DNA of 64,000 bases. It comes from Schlegelella_A sp963778525. GTDB taxonomy: Bacteria > Pseudomonadota > Gammaproteobacteria > Burkholderiales > Burkholderiaceae_C. Below are positions 49,393 to 58,703 of this stretch, one piece after another. The stretch is from the NCBI GenBank assembly GCA_963778525.1, contig CAVZUJ010000001.1:682001-746000 (forward strand), read 5' to 3'. Under the pieces are notes generated by a model. The model made no database searches. It worked only from the letters and a program-made list of their open reading frames with translations, and had not been told where the DNA came from. Position numbers and translations under genes: made by a program. Numbering within the stretch: position 1 is the first letter of the stretch; each line of letters starts with the position of its first letter.

Positions 49393-50133
49393 ATGAGCTC
49401 TTCGACCGTTCTCGCCGGCAGGCATCGCGCGCTGAACGCGACCTTCGCAGCACTCGCGCTTGTCGTCTCGTTCTCGGCAGCGTCGCAGGACGCGGCCACG
49501 CCGGCCTTCAAGGAACTCGACTCGATGGACGCGCGCGTGCAGGGCTGCGTCACCTGCCACGGCCAGAGCGGCCAGGGCACGAGCAACGGTGCCTTCCCGC
49601 GCATCGCCGGCAAGCCGGCGGGCTACCTGTATCACCAGCTGGTGGCCTTTCGGGACGGCACGCGCAAGTACCCGCCGATGAACTATCTGGTGGCCTACCT
49701 GCCCGACGCGTACCTGCATGAGATCGCCGAATACTTCGCGAAGCAGCGGCCGCCGTTCGCGGCGCAGGAAGCGTCGAGCGCGAACAGCGCGGCGCTGGCG
49801 CGCGGCCAGACGCTGGTGACGGCGGGCGACAGCAAGAGCGGCATTCCACCGTGCAGCGCCTGCCATGGCGCGGGCCTGACCGGCATGAATCCCGGCATTC
49901 CCGGCCTGGTCGGGCTGCGGCCCGCCTACATCGCCGGACAGCTCATCCGTTGGCGGATCGGCGACCGGCACGCGACCGAGCCCGATTGCATGAAGCGCAT
50001 CGCCACGCGCCTGTCCGACACCGACGTGGCCGCCGTGGCGGCCTGGCTCGGGCAGCAGGAGGCGCCGAAGGATGCGTCGCCCGAGCCTGCCAATCTCGTG
50101 CGCATGCCGTTCGCGTGCGGGAGCCAGCAATGA
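49393..50133 (+). CDS. Dihaem cytochrome c (c4/c553-like)
   Basis: A 246-residue exported cytochrome with two haem-binding sites: CVTCH in VQGCVTCHGQSGQGTSNGAF near residue 53, and CSACH in GIPPCSACHGAGLTGMNPGI near 155. A signal peptide (FAALALVVSFSAASQ) precedes. The repeated YLYHQLVAFRDGTRKYPPMN and AYIAGQLIRWRIGDRHATEP blocks and the MKRIA methionine near 199 fit c4-type two-domain cytochromes. The start at 49393 lies within a longer frame and gives the signal peptide. Its stop overlaps the next cytochrome gene (ATGA), opening the operon that ends in a terminal oxidase; it is a likely electron donor. Confidence 0.9.
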   Translation: MSSSTVLAGRHRALNATFAALALVVSFSAASQDAATPAFKELDSMDARVQGCVTCHGQSGQGTSNGAFPRIAGKPAGYLYHQLVAFRDGTRKYPPMNYLVAYLPDAYLHEIAEYFAKQRPPFAAQEASSANSAALARGQTLVTAGDSKSGIPPCSACHGAGLTGMNPGIPGLVGLRPAYIAGQLIRWRIGDRHATEPDCMKRIATRLSDTDVAAVAAWLGQQEAPKDASPEPANLVRMPFACGSQQ

Positions 50134-51419
50134 CGCGCAGGGCGCTGGTGTTGCGCCTGCTTGTCGGCATCGTCATCCTCGCGGCGGCGGCGGCGGTCAC
50201 CGTGCGTCTGATGCTTCCGGGCATGCTGCCGAAAGGACCGGCGGCGCCGGACCCGACGACGCAGGTCATCGACAAGGGCGAGTACCTGGCGCGCGCGGGC
50301 GACTGCGTGGCCTGCCACACGCAGCCCGGAGGCAAGGAGTTCGCCGGCGGCCGGCCGATGCCGACCCCGTTCGGCGCCTTGTACGTTCCCAACATCACGC
50401 CCGACGAAGAGACCGGCATCGGCGCCTGGACGCCCGACGAGTTCTATCGAATGATGCATACCGGCGTGGCCCGCGACGGCACGCTCCTGTACCCGGCGAT
50501 GCCTTTCGCCTCGTACACCCGGGTGACGCGCGCCGACTCCGACGCCATCTACGCCTACCTCATGTCGGTGCCGCCGGTCAGCCAGAAGAACCGGCCGCAC
50601 GAGCTGAAGTTTCCGTTCAACAACCGCAACCTCCTGCTCGGCTGGCGAACGCTCTATTTCGAGGAAGGCGAATACCAGCCCGACCCGCGCCAATCGGCGG
50701 AGTGGAATCGCGGCGCGTACCTGGTCGAGGGGCTCGGCCACTGCACGATGTGCCACACCGCCATCAACGCGCTCGGCGGCACCAGCGAATCGAAGGAGTT
50801 CGAGGGCGGCATGATCCCGAACCAGAACTGGTACGCGCCGTCGCTGCGATCGAACCGCGAAGCGGGGCTGGGCAACTGGGAGATCCAGGACATCGTCGAC
50901 CTGCTGCAGGCCGGCGCTTCGCACCGCGGCACCACCTACGGGCCGATGGCCGAGGTGGTCTACAACAGCCTGCAGTACATGAGCGATGCCGACGTGCGGG
51001 CCATGGCCGTCTACCTGAAGGCGCTGCCGCAACGCGATGCCGAGCCGCCGCCGAGCAGCCAGGCGCGCCTGGTCTCGCCCGACGTGATGGAGCTGGGCCG
51101 CAAGGTGTACGTGCAGCAGTGCGCGGTCTGTCATGGCGACGAAGGCAAGGGGCAGGCGCCCGCCTATCCGCCGCTGGCCGGCAACCAGTCGATCACGATG
51201 GCCTCGCCGGTGAACTCGATCCGCATGGTCCTCAACGGCGGCTACCCGCCCGGCACGAAGAAGAATTCGCGGCCGCACGGGATGCCGCCGTTCAACCACG
51301 TCCTGAACGACGAGGCGGTGGCCGCGGTGGTCACCTACATCCGGGTCGCCTGGGACAACAGCGGCACGCCGGTGTCCCCGCAACAGGCCAACGCCCTGCG
51401 CCGGCTGCTGCCCGAGTAA
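50130..51419 (+). CDS. Trihaem membrane-anchored cytochrome c (dehydrogenase-subunit type)
   Basis: A 429-residue protein with an N-terminal membrane anchor (LRLLVGIVILAAAAAVTVRL) and three c-haem sites: CVACH near residue 54, CTMCH near 206 and CAVCH near 332. The plan (GEYLARAGDCVACHTQPGGK, PTPFGALYVPNITPDEETGI, ASYTRVTRADSDAIYAYLMS) is that of the cytochrome subunit of gluconate and alcohol dehydrogenases. It starts at 50130 overlapping the previous cytochrome and ends 9 bases before the small membrane protein. It could relay electrons from the periplasm, or from the nearby GMC dehydrogenase, to the oxidase. That link is inference. Confidence 0.9.
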   Translation: MTRRALVLRLLVGIVILAAAAAVTVRLMLPGMLPKGPAAPDPTTQVIDKGEYLARAGDCVACHTQPGGKEFAGGRPMPTPFGALYVPNITPDEETGIGAWTPDEFYRMMHTGVARDGTLLYPAMPFASYTRVTRADSDAIYAYLMSVPPVSQKNRPHELKFPFNNRNLLLGWRTLYFEEGEYQPDPRQSAEWNRGAYLVEGLGHCTMCHTAINALGGTSESKEFEGGMIPNQNWYAPSLRSNREAGLGNWEIQDIVDLLQAGASHRGTTYGPMAEVVYNSLQYMSDADVRAMAVYLKALPQRDAEPPPSSQARLVSPDVMELGRKVYVQQCAVCHGDEGKGQAPAYPPLAGNQSITMASPVNSIRMVLNGGYPPGTKKNSRPHGMPPFNHVLNDEAVAAVVTYIRVAWDNSGTPVSPQQANALRRLLPE

Positions 51420-51428
51420 GGAATCCGA

Positions 51429-51608
51429 ATGAGCGACGCAGTCTCCGCCAGCCCGATCGACGACGACGAGGACCGGCGCGTCGACGACATCGTGCGCCAA
51501 GGACCGGCCGGCACCTTCGCGGTTGCCGGCGTGGCGACGGCCATCGTGGTCGCGATCTATTTCGTCTTCTACTTCGTCGTCTATCTTCCGCGCGGAGCGG
51601 TGCAGTGA
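51429..51608 (+). CDS. 59-residue single-pass membrane protein in the oxidase operon
   Basis: A short gene of 59 residues: MSDAVSASPIDDDEDRRVDD, then IVRQGPAGTFAVAGVATAIV and VAIYFVFYFVVYLPRGAVQ. An acidic cytoplasmic N-terminus is followed by one transmembrane helix of about 25 residues. It starts 9 bases after the cytochrome gene. Its stop TGA overlaps the GTG start of coxB (GTGA), so translational coupling is strong evidence that it is real. By position and topology it could be a small accessory subunit of the ba3-type oxidase, like subunit IIa of the Thermus enzyme. That function is inferred only from position. Confidence 0.72.
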   Translation: MSDAVSASPIDDDEDRRVDDIVRQGPAGTFAVAGVATAIVVAIYFVFYFVVYLPRGAVQ

Positions 51609-52184
51609 CCGACGCCGCACTCGCCGTGCCGCACGGTCACGACTCGGAGAACGTCGCGGCTGCGGCCGAGCGGCGCTGGGCCTTCATCGTCGCGGCCATC
51701 ATCGCGGTGCTGGTGCTGATGATGGTCGATCACCGGGCTGCACTGGGCGGCGATGCCGCCTTCGCGGGTCGAGACGGTCGACGTCAAGACGCTGCACATC
51801 CAGGGCGAGTTCGTCGAGAGCAACCTCGGCACCGCGCTGGCGCCCGACGGCAAGGTCACGGTTCGCCTCGTCGCCCAGCAGTATTCCTTCGAGCCGCAAT
51901 GCATCGTCGTGCCGGCCGACATGCCGGTCACCTTTCGCGCCACCGCAACCGACACCATCCACGGCTTCATCGTCGGCAAGACGAACGCCAACACGATGCT
52001 GGTGCCCGGCTTCGTCTCGACCTTCACCACCACCTTCCACCAACCGGGCGAGCAGCTGATGCCGTGCCACGAATACTGCGGCACCGGCCACGAAGCGATG
52101 TGGGCCCACGTGCAGGTGCTGCCGCCCGCGGAATTCATCGCCAAGGCCCGCAGCGGCGAAAGGTTGAGCTGTGTTGCGCGCTAG
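51605..52184 (+). CDS. coxB: Cytochrome c oxidase subunit II, CuA protein (one frameshift)
   Basis: A 192-residue subunit II after removing one extra G near 51729 (MMV-ITGLHWAAMPPSRVETVD junction). The start is GTG at 51605. One N-terminal membrane helix (RRWAFIVAAIIAVLVLMMV) precedes a cupredoxin domain. The binuclear CuA site is complete: the upstream histidine in TDTIHGFIVGKTNANTMLVP, then CHEYCGTGHEAM with the two cysteines, glutamate carbonyl, histidine and methionine. A single-helix, short subunit II is typical of ba3-type (B-family) oxidases. It overlaps the subunit I gene by 14 bases. Confidence 0.91.
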
Positions 52185-53793
52185 GAAGCTCGTCCTCGCC
52201 CATTTCGCGGTGGCGTTCGTCGCCTTCCTCGGCGCGCTCGTGCTCGGCGCCTGGCAGATGTTCGTGCGCAGCCCGCTCTCGACCTGGATCAACAACCCCG
52301 AGCACTACTACCGCTCGGTGACGGCGCACGGCACGGTGATGGCGTACGTGCTGCCCACGCTCGTGGCCATGGGATTCGGCTATGCCATCTGCGAGCTGGC
52401 GCTGAAGAAGCCGCTGGTCGGCCTGCGCTGGGCCTGGGCCGGCTTCTGGCTGGTCATCGCCGGCACGGCGCTCGCGGCGCTGACCATGGCGCTGGGCAAG
52501 GCCTCGGTGCTCTACACCTTCTATCCGCCGATGGTGGCCAGCCCCTTCTACTATCTCGGCGTCGTCCTGGTGGTGGTCGGCTCATGGATCTGGGTCGCGC
52601 TGATGGCCATCAACCTGCGCGCCTGGAAGAAGGAGAACCCGGGCGCGCCGGTGCCGCTCGCGATGTTCGGCAACGTCGCGGGCGCGTATCTGTGGGCCTG
52701 GACCTCGGTCGGCGCGGCCGTGGAAATCCTGGTCCTGATCCTGCCGGCCTCGCTCGGCTGGACCGACACCATCAACGCCGGCCTGGCGCGTGTTCTCTTC
52801 TCGTGGACGCTGCATGCCATCGTCTACTTCTGGCTGATGCCGGCCTACATCGCCTTCTATACCGTGGTGCCGCGGGCGATCGGCGGGCGCCTGTACAGCG
52901 ACACGATGGCGCGGGTGGCGTTCGTGCTCTTCCTGGTCTTCTCGATGCCGATCGGCATCCACCACCTCTTCGCCGATCCGCAGGTCGGCGCCGGCTTCAA
53001 GTTCGTGCACGCGGCCATGACGGCGATGGTGTCGGTGCCGACGCTGCTGACCGTCTTCACCATCGTCGCCTCGGTCGAGATCGCGGGCCGCCTGCGCGGC
53101 GGCAAGGGCCTCTTCGGCTGGGTCAAGGCGCTGCCCTGGGACAACCCGATGATGCTGGCGGTGACGTTCTCGTTCGTGATGCTCGGCTTCGGCGGTGCCG
53201 GCGGCATCATCAACATGAGCTATCAGCTCAACGAATCGGTGCACAACACGCAGTGGGTCACCGGCCACTTCCACCTGATCTTCGCCGGTGCCATCGTCCT
53301 GATGTACTTCATGGTGGCGTACGAGCTCTGGCCGCAGCTGACCGGCTGCGCGCCGCTCTCGCCCAAGCTCGTCAAGACGCAGATCTGGCTCTGGTTCGTG
53401 GGCATGATGGTGCTGACGATTCCGTGGCACCTGGTGGGCCTGATGGGCATGCCGCGACGGATGGCGTACTACGACTACACGAATCCGGACATCGCGCCGC
53501 AAGCCTGGACGGTGACGGTGTCGACGCTCGGCGGCTTCGTGCTGCTGGCCTCGGGCATCCTGCTCGTCTACATCCTCGCCACCGCCCGGCGGCGCGAGAA
53601 CGCCCCGGTCGCGCCCTTCACCTTCGCACGCAGCGCCCATCCCGGCGGCGCGACGCCGGTGGCGCTGAACGGCTTCGGCCTGTGGGTGGCGATGATGATC
53701 GCGCTGACCGTCGTCAACTACGGCTACCCGATCGCGCAGCTGGCCATGCTGAAGGACGCGTCGGTGCCCGTGATTCCGATCGGGAGCCGCTGA
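52171..53793 (+). CDS. Haem-copper oxidase subunit I, ba3 (B-family) type
   Basis: A 540-residue membrane protein with about twelve helices that reduces O2 to water. Low-spin haem ligand: SVTAHGTVMAYVLPTLVAM near residue 51. CuB and cross-link: SWTLHAIVYFWLMPAYIAFY near 212, with H and Y four apart. Further CuB histidines are in MPIGIHHLFADPQVGAGF. High-spin haem ligands are in NTQWVTGHFHLIFAGAIVLM near 365. It lacks the A-family D-channel motif, in line with the B family. The start is GTG at 52171, with AAAGG 8 bases upstream, inside the end of coxB. It should couple to the c-type cytochromes of this operon. Confidence 0.92.
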   Translation: MLRARKLVLAHFAVAFVAFLGALVLGAWQMFVRSPLSTWINNPEHYYRSVTAHGTVMAYVLPTLVAMGFGYAICELALKKPLVGLRWAWAGFWLVIAGTALAALTMALGKASVLYTFYPPMVASPFYYLGVVLVVVGSWIWVALMAINLRAWKKENPGAPVPLAMFGNVAGAYLWAWTSVGAAVEILVLILPASLGWTDTINAGLARVLFSWTLHAIVYFWLMPAYIAFYTVVPRAIGGRLYSDTMARVAFVLFLVFSMPIGIHHLFADPQVGAGFKFVHAAMTAMVSVPTLLTVFTIVASVEIAGRLRGGKGLFGWVKALPWDNPMMLAVTFSFVMLGFGGAGGIINMSYQLNESVHNTQWVTGHFHLIFAGAIVLMYFMVAYELWPQLTGCAPLSPKLVKTQIWLWFVGMMVLTIPWHLVGLMGMPRRMAYYDYTNPDIAPQAWTVTVSTLGGFVLLASGILLVYILATARRRENAPVAPFTFARSAHPGGATPVALNGFGLWVAMMIALTVVNYGYPIAQLAMLKDASVPVIPIGSR

Positions 53794-54609
53794 TGCAAGC
53801 GCACGGCATGTACGACTGGCGCAACCCGTGGGTTCGATGGAGCGTCGTCTCCCTGGTGGTGCTCACCCTGCTGTCGATGCTCGTGGGCTTCGTCTGGCTG
53901 CCTTCGGTTCATCGGCGACTTCACGGCGCAAGGCCTGTGGGCAAGCATCTGCCGGGCCGCCGGCGTGCCCGCGGTCTGGACGAGCGCGGCGGGGTCGGCC
54001 GAGCCTGCGCCGCAAGCGACGAACGTCGTGCTCACGCGCAGCATGGAACGCGCCGGCAGCGACGACGCCGTGGGCCGGGGCGCGACCCTGGCGCTGAACT
54101 GCACGATGTGCCACGGCGCGCACGGGATGAGCGGGTCGGACGCGCCGAACCTGGCCGGCCAGTACCCGGAAGTGGTCATGAAGCAGCTGCACGACTACAA
54201 GAGCGGCAAGCGTTCGAGCTCCGTCATGCAGGCGCTGGCGGTCGGCCTTTCCGACCGCGACATCGACGACCTGGCGGCCTACTACGCCTACCTCCCGAAG
54301 GCCCGCACCGCGCCGACGACCTACGACGAATCGCTGCCGCCGCTGGTGCGGGTGGGCGCGCCCATGCGCAACATCGCGCCCTGCATTTCATGTCACGGCG
54401 GCGTCGACCAGAAGCTCGGCGCACCATGGATCGAAGGCATGCCGAAGGGCTATCTGGTCGCCCAGCTGAAGGCGCTTCGCTCCGGCGAGCGGCACAACGA
54501 CTCGCAGGGGCAGATGCGCAACGTCGCCCGGCTGATGACCGACGCGGAGATAGGCGACGTCGCCGAGTTCTACGCGCGCAAGGCGAGCAGCGGCGAAAAA
54601 AGTCACTAG
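53793..54609 (+). CDS. Membrane-anchored dihaem cytochrome c (one frameshift)
   Basis: A 271-residue protein after removing one extra base near 53907 (LPSV-IGDFTAQGLWASICRA junction). The ATG shares a base with the subunit I stop (TGATG). An N-terminal anchor (WSVVSLVVLTLLSMLVGFVW) is followed by two haem domains, CTMCH in LALNCTMCHGAHGMSGSDAP near residue 107 and CISCH in RNIAPCISCHGGVDQKLGAP near 195. The intervening MKQLHDYKSGKRSSSVMQAL is typical of c4-like cytochromes. It is the last gene of the oxidase operon and is probably its immediate electron donor. Confidence 0.9.
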
Positions 54610-54642
54610 GCGCGGCAGCAACCGGGCGCCGCGGCCCTCAGC

Positions 54643-55509
54643 TCATTCGAAGCGGCTCTCGCGCATCCACTTCGTCGCGACCCACTTCTCTCCGGAAACG
54701 ACCGGCGCGCCGCCATGCAGCGAACGGGTCGAGGCGTTCGGCCGGTCGTAGCTGAAGAAGACCGCGTTGCCCTGCACCGGCGCGACGTCGAGGCCGGCAT
54801 CGGGAAAGACGGTGGCGCCGCCCTGCGCCGGCGTGTTCAGGTAGCAGACGAGCGAGCCGACGCGCTGGCCGCCGCGCTTGAGGATGGTGGGCGTGCCGGG
54901 CTCGGCCGGGTCGAAGTAGTCGTAGTGCGGCTTGTATTCGGCGCCCGGCCGATAGCGCAGCACCTGCAGGCCCTCGCCGTTCTCGAGCGGCCAGTCGAGG
55001 AGCGCGGCGATGCGCGCCTCGAGCTTGGCGCAGACCGCGAACTCGGCCGGCTGGAAGAACATGCCGTCGCTGGTGCGCGCCTCGTTCACCTCGCTTTCGC
55101 CGGTGCGCGTCTCCACTGTCTCCGAGCGCGCCAGGCGGGTGCGCGCCAGGGCGATGAGCTCCTCGCATTCCTCGGCCGAGAGCAGATTGCCGAAGACGAC
55201 GACGCGCGGATGGTTGAGCGACATCAGCACCTTCACCTCGCGGTCGCCGGCGCTGAGCTGCGGCGTGGCGGCCGAGAGATGGCGACCCGGCACGAGCCGG
55301 GCCGGCTCGCCGGCGGCCGCGTCGGCGCTGCCGCTCTTCATCGCCAGCAGGTGATCGCGCATCGCGGTCTCGAGCGCTTCGAGCGCGACGTCTTCCGACC
55401 AGCCGCTCGCCTTCATCGAGTCGAGCACGGCCTCGGGCGAATGGCCGGCGGCGGCCTGCGCCACGATCCAGCGGCGCAGCTCGGCGGTGACGACCTGGGC
55501 GTTGCTCAT
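54643..55509 (-). CDS. Prolyl 4-hydroxylase-like 2-oxoglutarate/Fe(II) dioxygenase
   Basis: A 288-residue protein. The C-terminal 190 residues form a 2OG-Fe(II) oxygenase (P4Hc) domain: the iron ligands are H and D in AEYKPHYDYFDPAEPGTPT near residue 196 and H in NASTRSLHGGAPVVSG near 266. The 2-oxoglutarate lysine is in SGEKWVATKWMRES. The N-terminal 60 residues (AELRRWIVAQAAAGHSPEAV) are a small helical domain of unknown role. It hydroxylates proline or a related residue in an unknown protein. It lies 35 bases downstream of dnaE2 on the same strand, so it may be read from the intI-dnaE2 transcript. Confidence 0.88.
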   Translation of the reverse strand: MSNAQVVTAELRRWIVAQAAAGHSPEAVLDSMKASGWSEDVALEALETAMRDHLLAMKSGSADAAAGEPARLVPGRHLSAATPQLSAGDREVKVLMSLNHPRVVVFGNLLSAEECEELIALARTRLARSETVETRTGESEVNEARTSDGMFFQPAEFAVCAKLEARIAALLDWPLENGEGLQVLRYRPGAEYKPHYDYFDPAEPGTPTILKRGGQRVGSLVCYLNTPAQGGATVFPDAGLDVAPVQGNAVFFSYDRPNASTRSLHGGAPVVSGEKWVATKWMRESRFE

Positions 55510-55544
55510 CGGCCCTGATTTTGCCGGAGACCGATGGGCCGATC

Positions 55545-58500
55545 TCAGCGGAAGTTGCGGCTGCGGCTGACCAGGCCGTTCAGCAGCGCCGTGTGGTCGA
55601 TCATCTTCGCGGCCACCAGGTGCATCACCGCGCGATCGCCCTCGCCTTCGCGCTGCCACTGGCCGTAGACCGTGAGGAGGGTGGCGCCGAGCAGGGGCTT
55701 GCGCTGCTCGTCGGCGATGCGCGGCCAGACGATGACGTTGATGGCGCCGGTCTCGTCTTCGAGGGTGACGAAGACGGTGCCCTTGGCCGTCTCCGGCCGC
55801 TGCCGGTGCGTGACCAGGCCGCTGGCGCGCGCCAGCCGGCCGCTCGGGAAGCTGCGCAGGCGGGCCGCGGTCTCGACCTTGAACTCGGCCAGCTTGCCGC
55901 GCAGCAAGGCGAGCGGATGGCGGTTCAGGCTGAGGCCGAGGGCGCGATAGTCGGCCAGGGTGTTCTCGCCTTCGCTCGGTGCCGCCAGCGGCACCGGCTT
56001 TTCGTGCACGCGCGTGGCGCGCAGCATCTCGGTGGGCCGGGTGTCGATGCCGGCCACCGCCCAGGCCGCCTGATGGCGATGGCCGTCGAGGCCGCGCAGG
56101 GCATCGGCGTTGGCGAGCAAGGCCAGGCCGTGGGCATCGAGACGGGCCCGGCGGGCCAGGTCTTCGGTGCTGGCGAAAGGCGCTTCGCTGCGTGCATCGA
56201 CGATGCGCCCGGCCGACTCCTCGGCCAGGCCGGTGATGCGATTGAGGCCGAGGCGAACGGCGCACTGGCCGCCCTCGCCCACCGGGCCTTCGAGCACGCT
56301 CTCCCAGCCGCTCACCTGCACGTCGACCGCGCGCACGTCGACGCCGTGCTCGCGCGCGTCGCGCACCAGCTGCGCCGGCGCGTAGAAGCCCATCGGCCAG
56401 GCGTTGAGCAGGCCGCAGAGAAAGGCATCGGGGTGATGGCACTTGATCCAGCTGCTCACATAGGCCAGCAGGGCGAAGCCGGCGGCGTGGCTCTCCGGAA
56501 AGCCGTATTCGCCGAAGCCCTGGATCTGCTTGAAGATGCGCTCGGCGTACTCGAGCTCGTAGCCCTTCTCGACCATCCGGCCGACCAGGCGCTTGTGAAA
56601 CGGCGAGAGGCCGCCGCGCCGCTTCCAGGCGGCCATGGCGCGGCGCAGGGCATCGGCCTCGCCGGCGGAGAAGTCGGCGGCGAGCATGGCGATCTGCATC
56701 ACCTGCTCCTGGAAGATCGGCACGCCCTTGGTTCGCGCCAGCGCCGGCAGGAGCTCGGCCGGGCAATCGATCTCGCTCATCGGCAAGGTGCGGTTCTTCA
56801 GGTAGGGATGGACCATGCCGCCCTGGATCGGCCCGGGCCGCACGATCGCCACCTCCACCACCAGGTCGTAGTAGCAGCGCGGCTGCAGGCGCGGCAGCAT
56901 GCTCATCTGGGCCCGGCTCTCGATCTGGAACACGCCCACCGTGTCGGCGCGGCAGATCATGTCGTAGGTGGGCACGTCGCCCTCCTCGATCTCCTGCATC
57001 AGCAGCGGCGCGCGGCCGAGCTTCGTGCCGATGTAGCCGAGCGAGCGGCGGATGGCGCTCAGCATGCCGATGGCGAGGATGTCGACCTTCAGGAGGCCGA
57101 GCGATTCGAGGTCGTCCTTGTCCCACTGGATGACGCTGCGCTTTTCCATCGCCGCGTTCTCGACCGGCACCAGCTCCGAGATCGGGCCCTTGCCGATGAC
57201 GAAGCCGCCCGGATGCTGCGAGAGGTGGCGCGGAAAGCCGATGAGCTGCGCCGTGAGCTCCATCCACAGCCTGACGATCGGTGCTTCGGGGTCGAAGCCG
57301 TTCTCGCGCAGGCGCTCGGGCGCGATGCCCTTGCCGTCGAACCAGTGCTGGCTCTTCGAGACGGCCTCGATCCGCTGCAGGTCGATGCCCAGCGCCCGGC
57401 CGACGTCGCGCAGGGCCGAGCGCGGCCGGTAGCTGATGACGACGGCGGCGAGCGCGGCGCGGTGCCGGCCGTACTTGCCGTAGATGTACTGGATGACCTC
57501 TTCGCGGCGCTGGTGCTCGAAGTCGATGTCGATGTCGGGCGGCTCGTTGCGCTCGACGCTGATGAAGCGGCCGAACAGCAGCGAGGCGCGGCGCGGGTCG
57601 ACCTCGGTGACGTGCAGGCAGTAGCAGACCAGCGAGTTGGCGGCGCTGCCGCGGCCCTGGCAGAGGATGCCTTCGCTGCGCGCCCAGGCGACGATGTCGG
57701 CGACGGTGAGGAAGTAGGACTCGTACTTCAGCTGGGCGATGGTGGCGAGCTCGTCCTCGATGGTCTTGCGATGCTCCGGCGGCAAGCCGAGCGGGAAGCG
57801 CTTGGGCACGCCTTCGTAGGTGAGCTTGCGCAGCTGCGAGGCCGGCGTTTCGCCCGGCGGCACGATCTCCTCCGGGTATTCGTAGCGCAGCTCGTGCAGC
57901 GAGAAGCGGCAGGCACCGGCGATGGCCAGCGTGTTCTCGAGCCAGGCCGGCTCGTAGAGCGCGGCCAGGCGGGCGCGCGAACGCAGGTGCTGCTCGGCAT
58001 TGGGCTCGAGCGCGAGACCGCATTCGGCCACGGGCTGGCCGATGCGCGTGGCGGTGAGCGTGTCCTGCAGGGGCTTTCTCGAGCGCAGGTGCATCAGCAC
58101 GTCGCCGGCGGCGACGATGCGCAGGCCCGTGAACTCGGCGACGCGCACGACGCGGTCGAGCAGGTCGTCGTCGCCGGCGCGATGCAGGAGCTCGATGGCG
58201 ATGGCCGAGCGCTCGGCCGAAAACCAGGTCTTCAGCCACATGGCATGGGCGAAGATCTCCTCGAACGATTGCGCGGCCGAGGGGATGAGGAGCGCGAAGC
58301 ATTCGGGCAGGCCGGTGAGCATGGGCGCGTTCGGCACCTTGCCCTCGACATCGCCCGGATGCGCGAGGTAGCTGCCCTTCTCGGCACGCCGGCGCGCGAC
58401 GGTGATCCAGTGCGAAAGGTTGCCGTAGCCGCGCCGCGACTGCGCCAGCAGCACGAGGCGCGCATGCGGCGTGCCGCTGTTGGGCAGCACCAGCCGCATC

Positions 58501-58703
58501 TCGCTGCCGACGATGAGATGCAGCTGCTGCGCCTTGGCCTCGACGTGCGCGCGCACGACGCCCGCGAGCGAGCACTCGTCGGTGAGGGCGAGCGCGCTGT
58601 AGCCGAGCGCGGACGCGCGCTCGACCAGCTCTTCGGGGTGCGAGGCGCCCGTCAGGAAGCTGAAGTTGCTGCGGCAGTGAAGCTCGGCGTAGGGAGGCAG
58701 CAC
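55545..58703 (-). CDS. dnaE2: Error-prone DNA polymerase DnaE2
   Basis: A 1052-residue C-family polymerase of the DnaE2/ImuC type, used for mutagenic translesion synthesis after DNA damage. Seen: the PHP domain start (YAELHCRSNFSFLTGASHPE, SALALTDECSLAGVVRAHVE), then ILCQGRGSAANSLVCYCLHV and RFISVERNEPPDIDIDFEHQ with the catalytic aspartates near residue 380. QHPGGFVIGKGPISELVPVE and the helix-hairpin-helix region AGFALLAYVSSWIKCHHPDA follow, then a C-terminal OB fold (GTVFVTLEDETGAINVIVWP). It lacks the beta-clamp and tau tail of replicative DnaE1. The start is GTG at 58703, inside the end of intI. No imuA or imuB is adjacent, unlike the usual cassette. Confidence 0.94.
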   Translation of the reverse strand: MLPPYAELHCRSNFSFLTGASHPEELVERASALGYSALALTDECSLAGVVRAHVEAKAQQLHLIVGSEMRLVLPNSGTPHARLVLLAQSRRGYGNLSHWITVARRRAEKGSYLAHPGDVEGKVPNAPMLTGLPECFALLIPSAAQSFEEIFAHAMWLKTWFSAERSAIAIELLHRAGDDDLLDRVVRVAEFTGLRIVAAGDVLMHLRSRKPLQDTLTATRIGQPVAECGLALEPNAEQHLRSRARLAALYEPAWLENTLAIAGACRFSLHELRYEYPEEIVPPGETPASQLRKLTYEGVPKRFPLGLPPEHRKTIEDELATIAQLKYESYFLTVADIVAWARSEGILCQGRGSAANSLVCYCLHVTEVDPRRASLLFGRFISVERNEPPDIDIDFEHQRREEVIQYIYGKYGRHRAALAAVVISYRPRSALRDVGRALGIDLQRIEAVSKSQHWFDGKGIAPERLRENGFDPEAPIVRLWMELTAQLIGFPRHLSQHPGGFVIGKGPISELVPVENAAMEKRSVIQWDKDDLESLGLLKVDILAIGMLSAIRRSLGYIGTKLGRAPLLMQEIEEGDVPTYDMICRADTVGVFQIESRAQMSMLPRLQPRCYYDLVVEVAIVRPGPIQGGMVHPYLKNRTLPMSEIDCPAELLPALARTKGVPIFQEQVMQIAMLAADFSAGEADALRRAMAAWKRRGGLSPFHKRLVGRMVEKGYELEYAERIFKQIQGFGEYGFPESHAAGFALLAYVSSWIKCHHPDAFLCGLLNAWPMGFYAPAQLVRDAREHGVDVRAVDVQVSGWESVLEGPVGEGGQCAVRLGLNRITGLAEESAGRIVDARSEAPFASTEDLARRARLDAHGLALLANADALRGLDGHRHQAAWAVAGIDTRPTEMLRATRVHEKPVPLAAPSEGENTLADYRALGLSLNRHPLALLRGKLAEFKVETAARLRSFPSGRLARASGLVTHRQRPETAKGTVFVTLEDETGAINVIVWPRIADEQRKPLLGATLLTVYGQWQREGEGDRAVMHLVAAKMIDHTALLNGLVSRSRNFR

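Noticed and set aside
55545..58703. Calling the polymerase the replicative DnaE1
   Set aside because: At 1052 residues it lacks the DnaE1 C-terminal tail, and its N-terminal YAELHCRSNFSFLTGASHPE is DnaE2-like.
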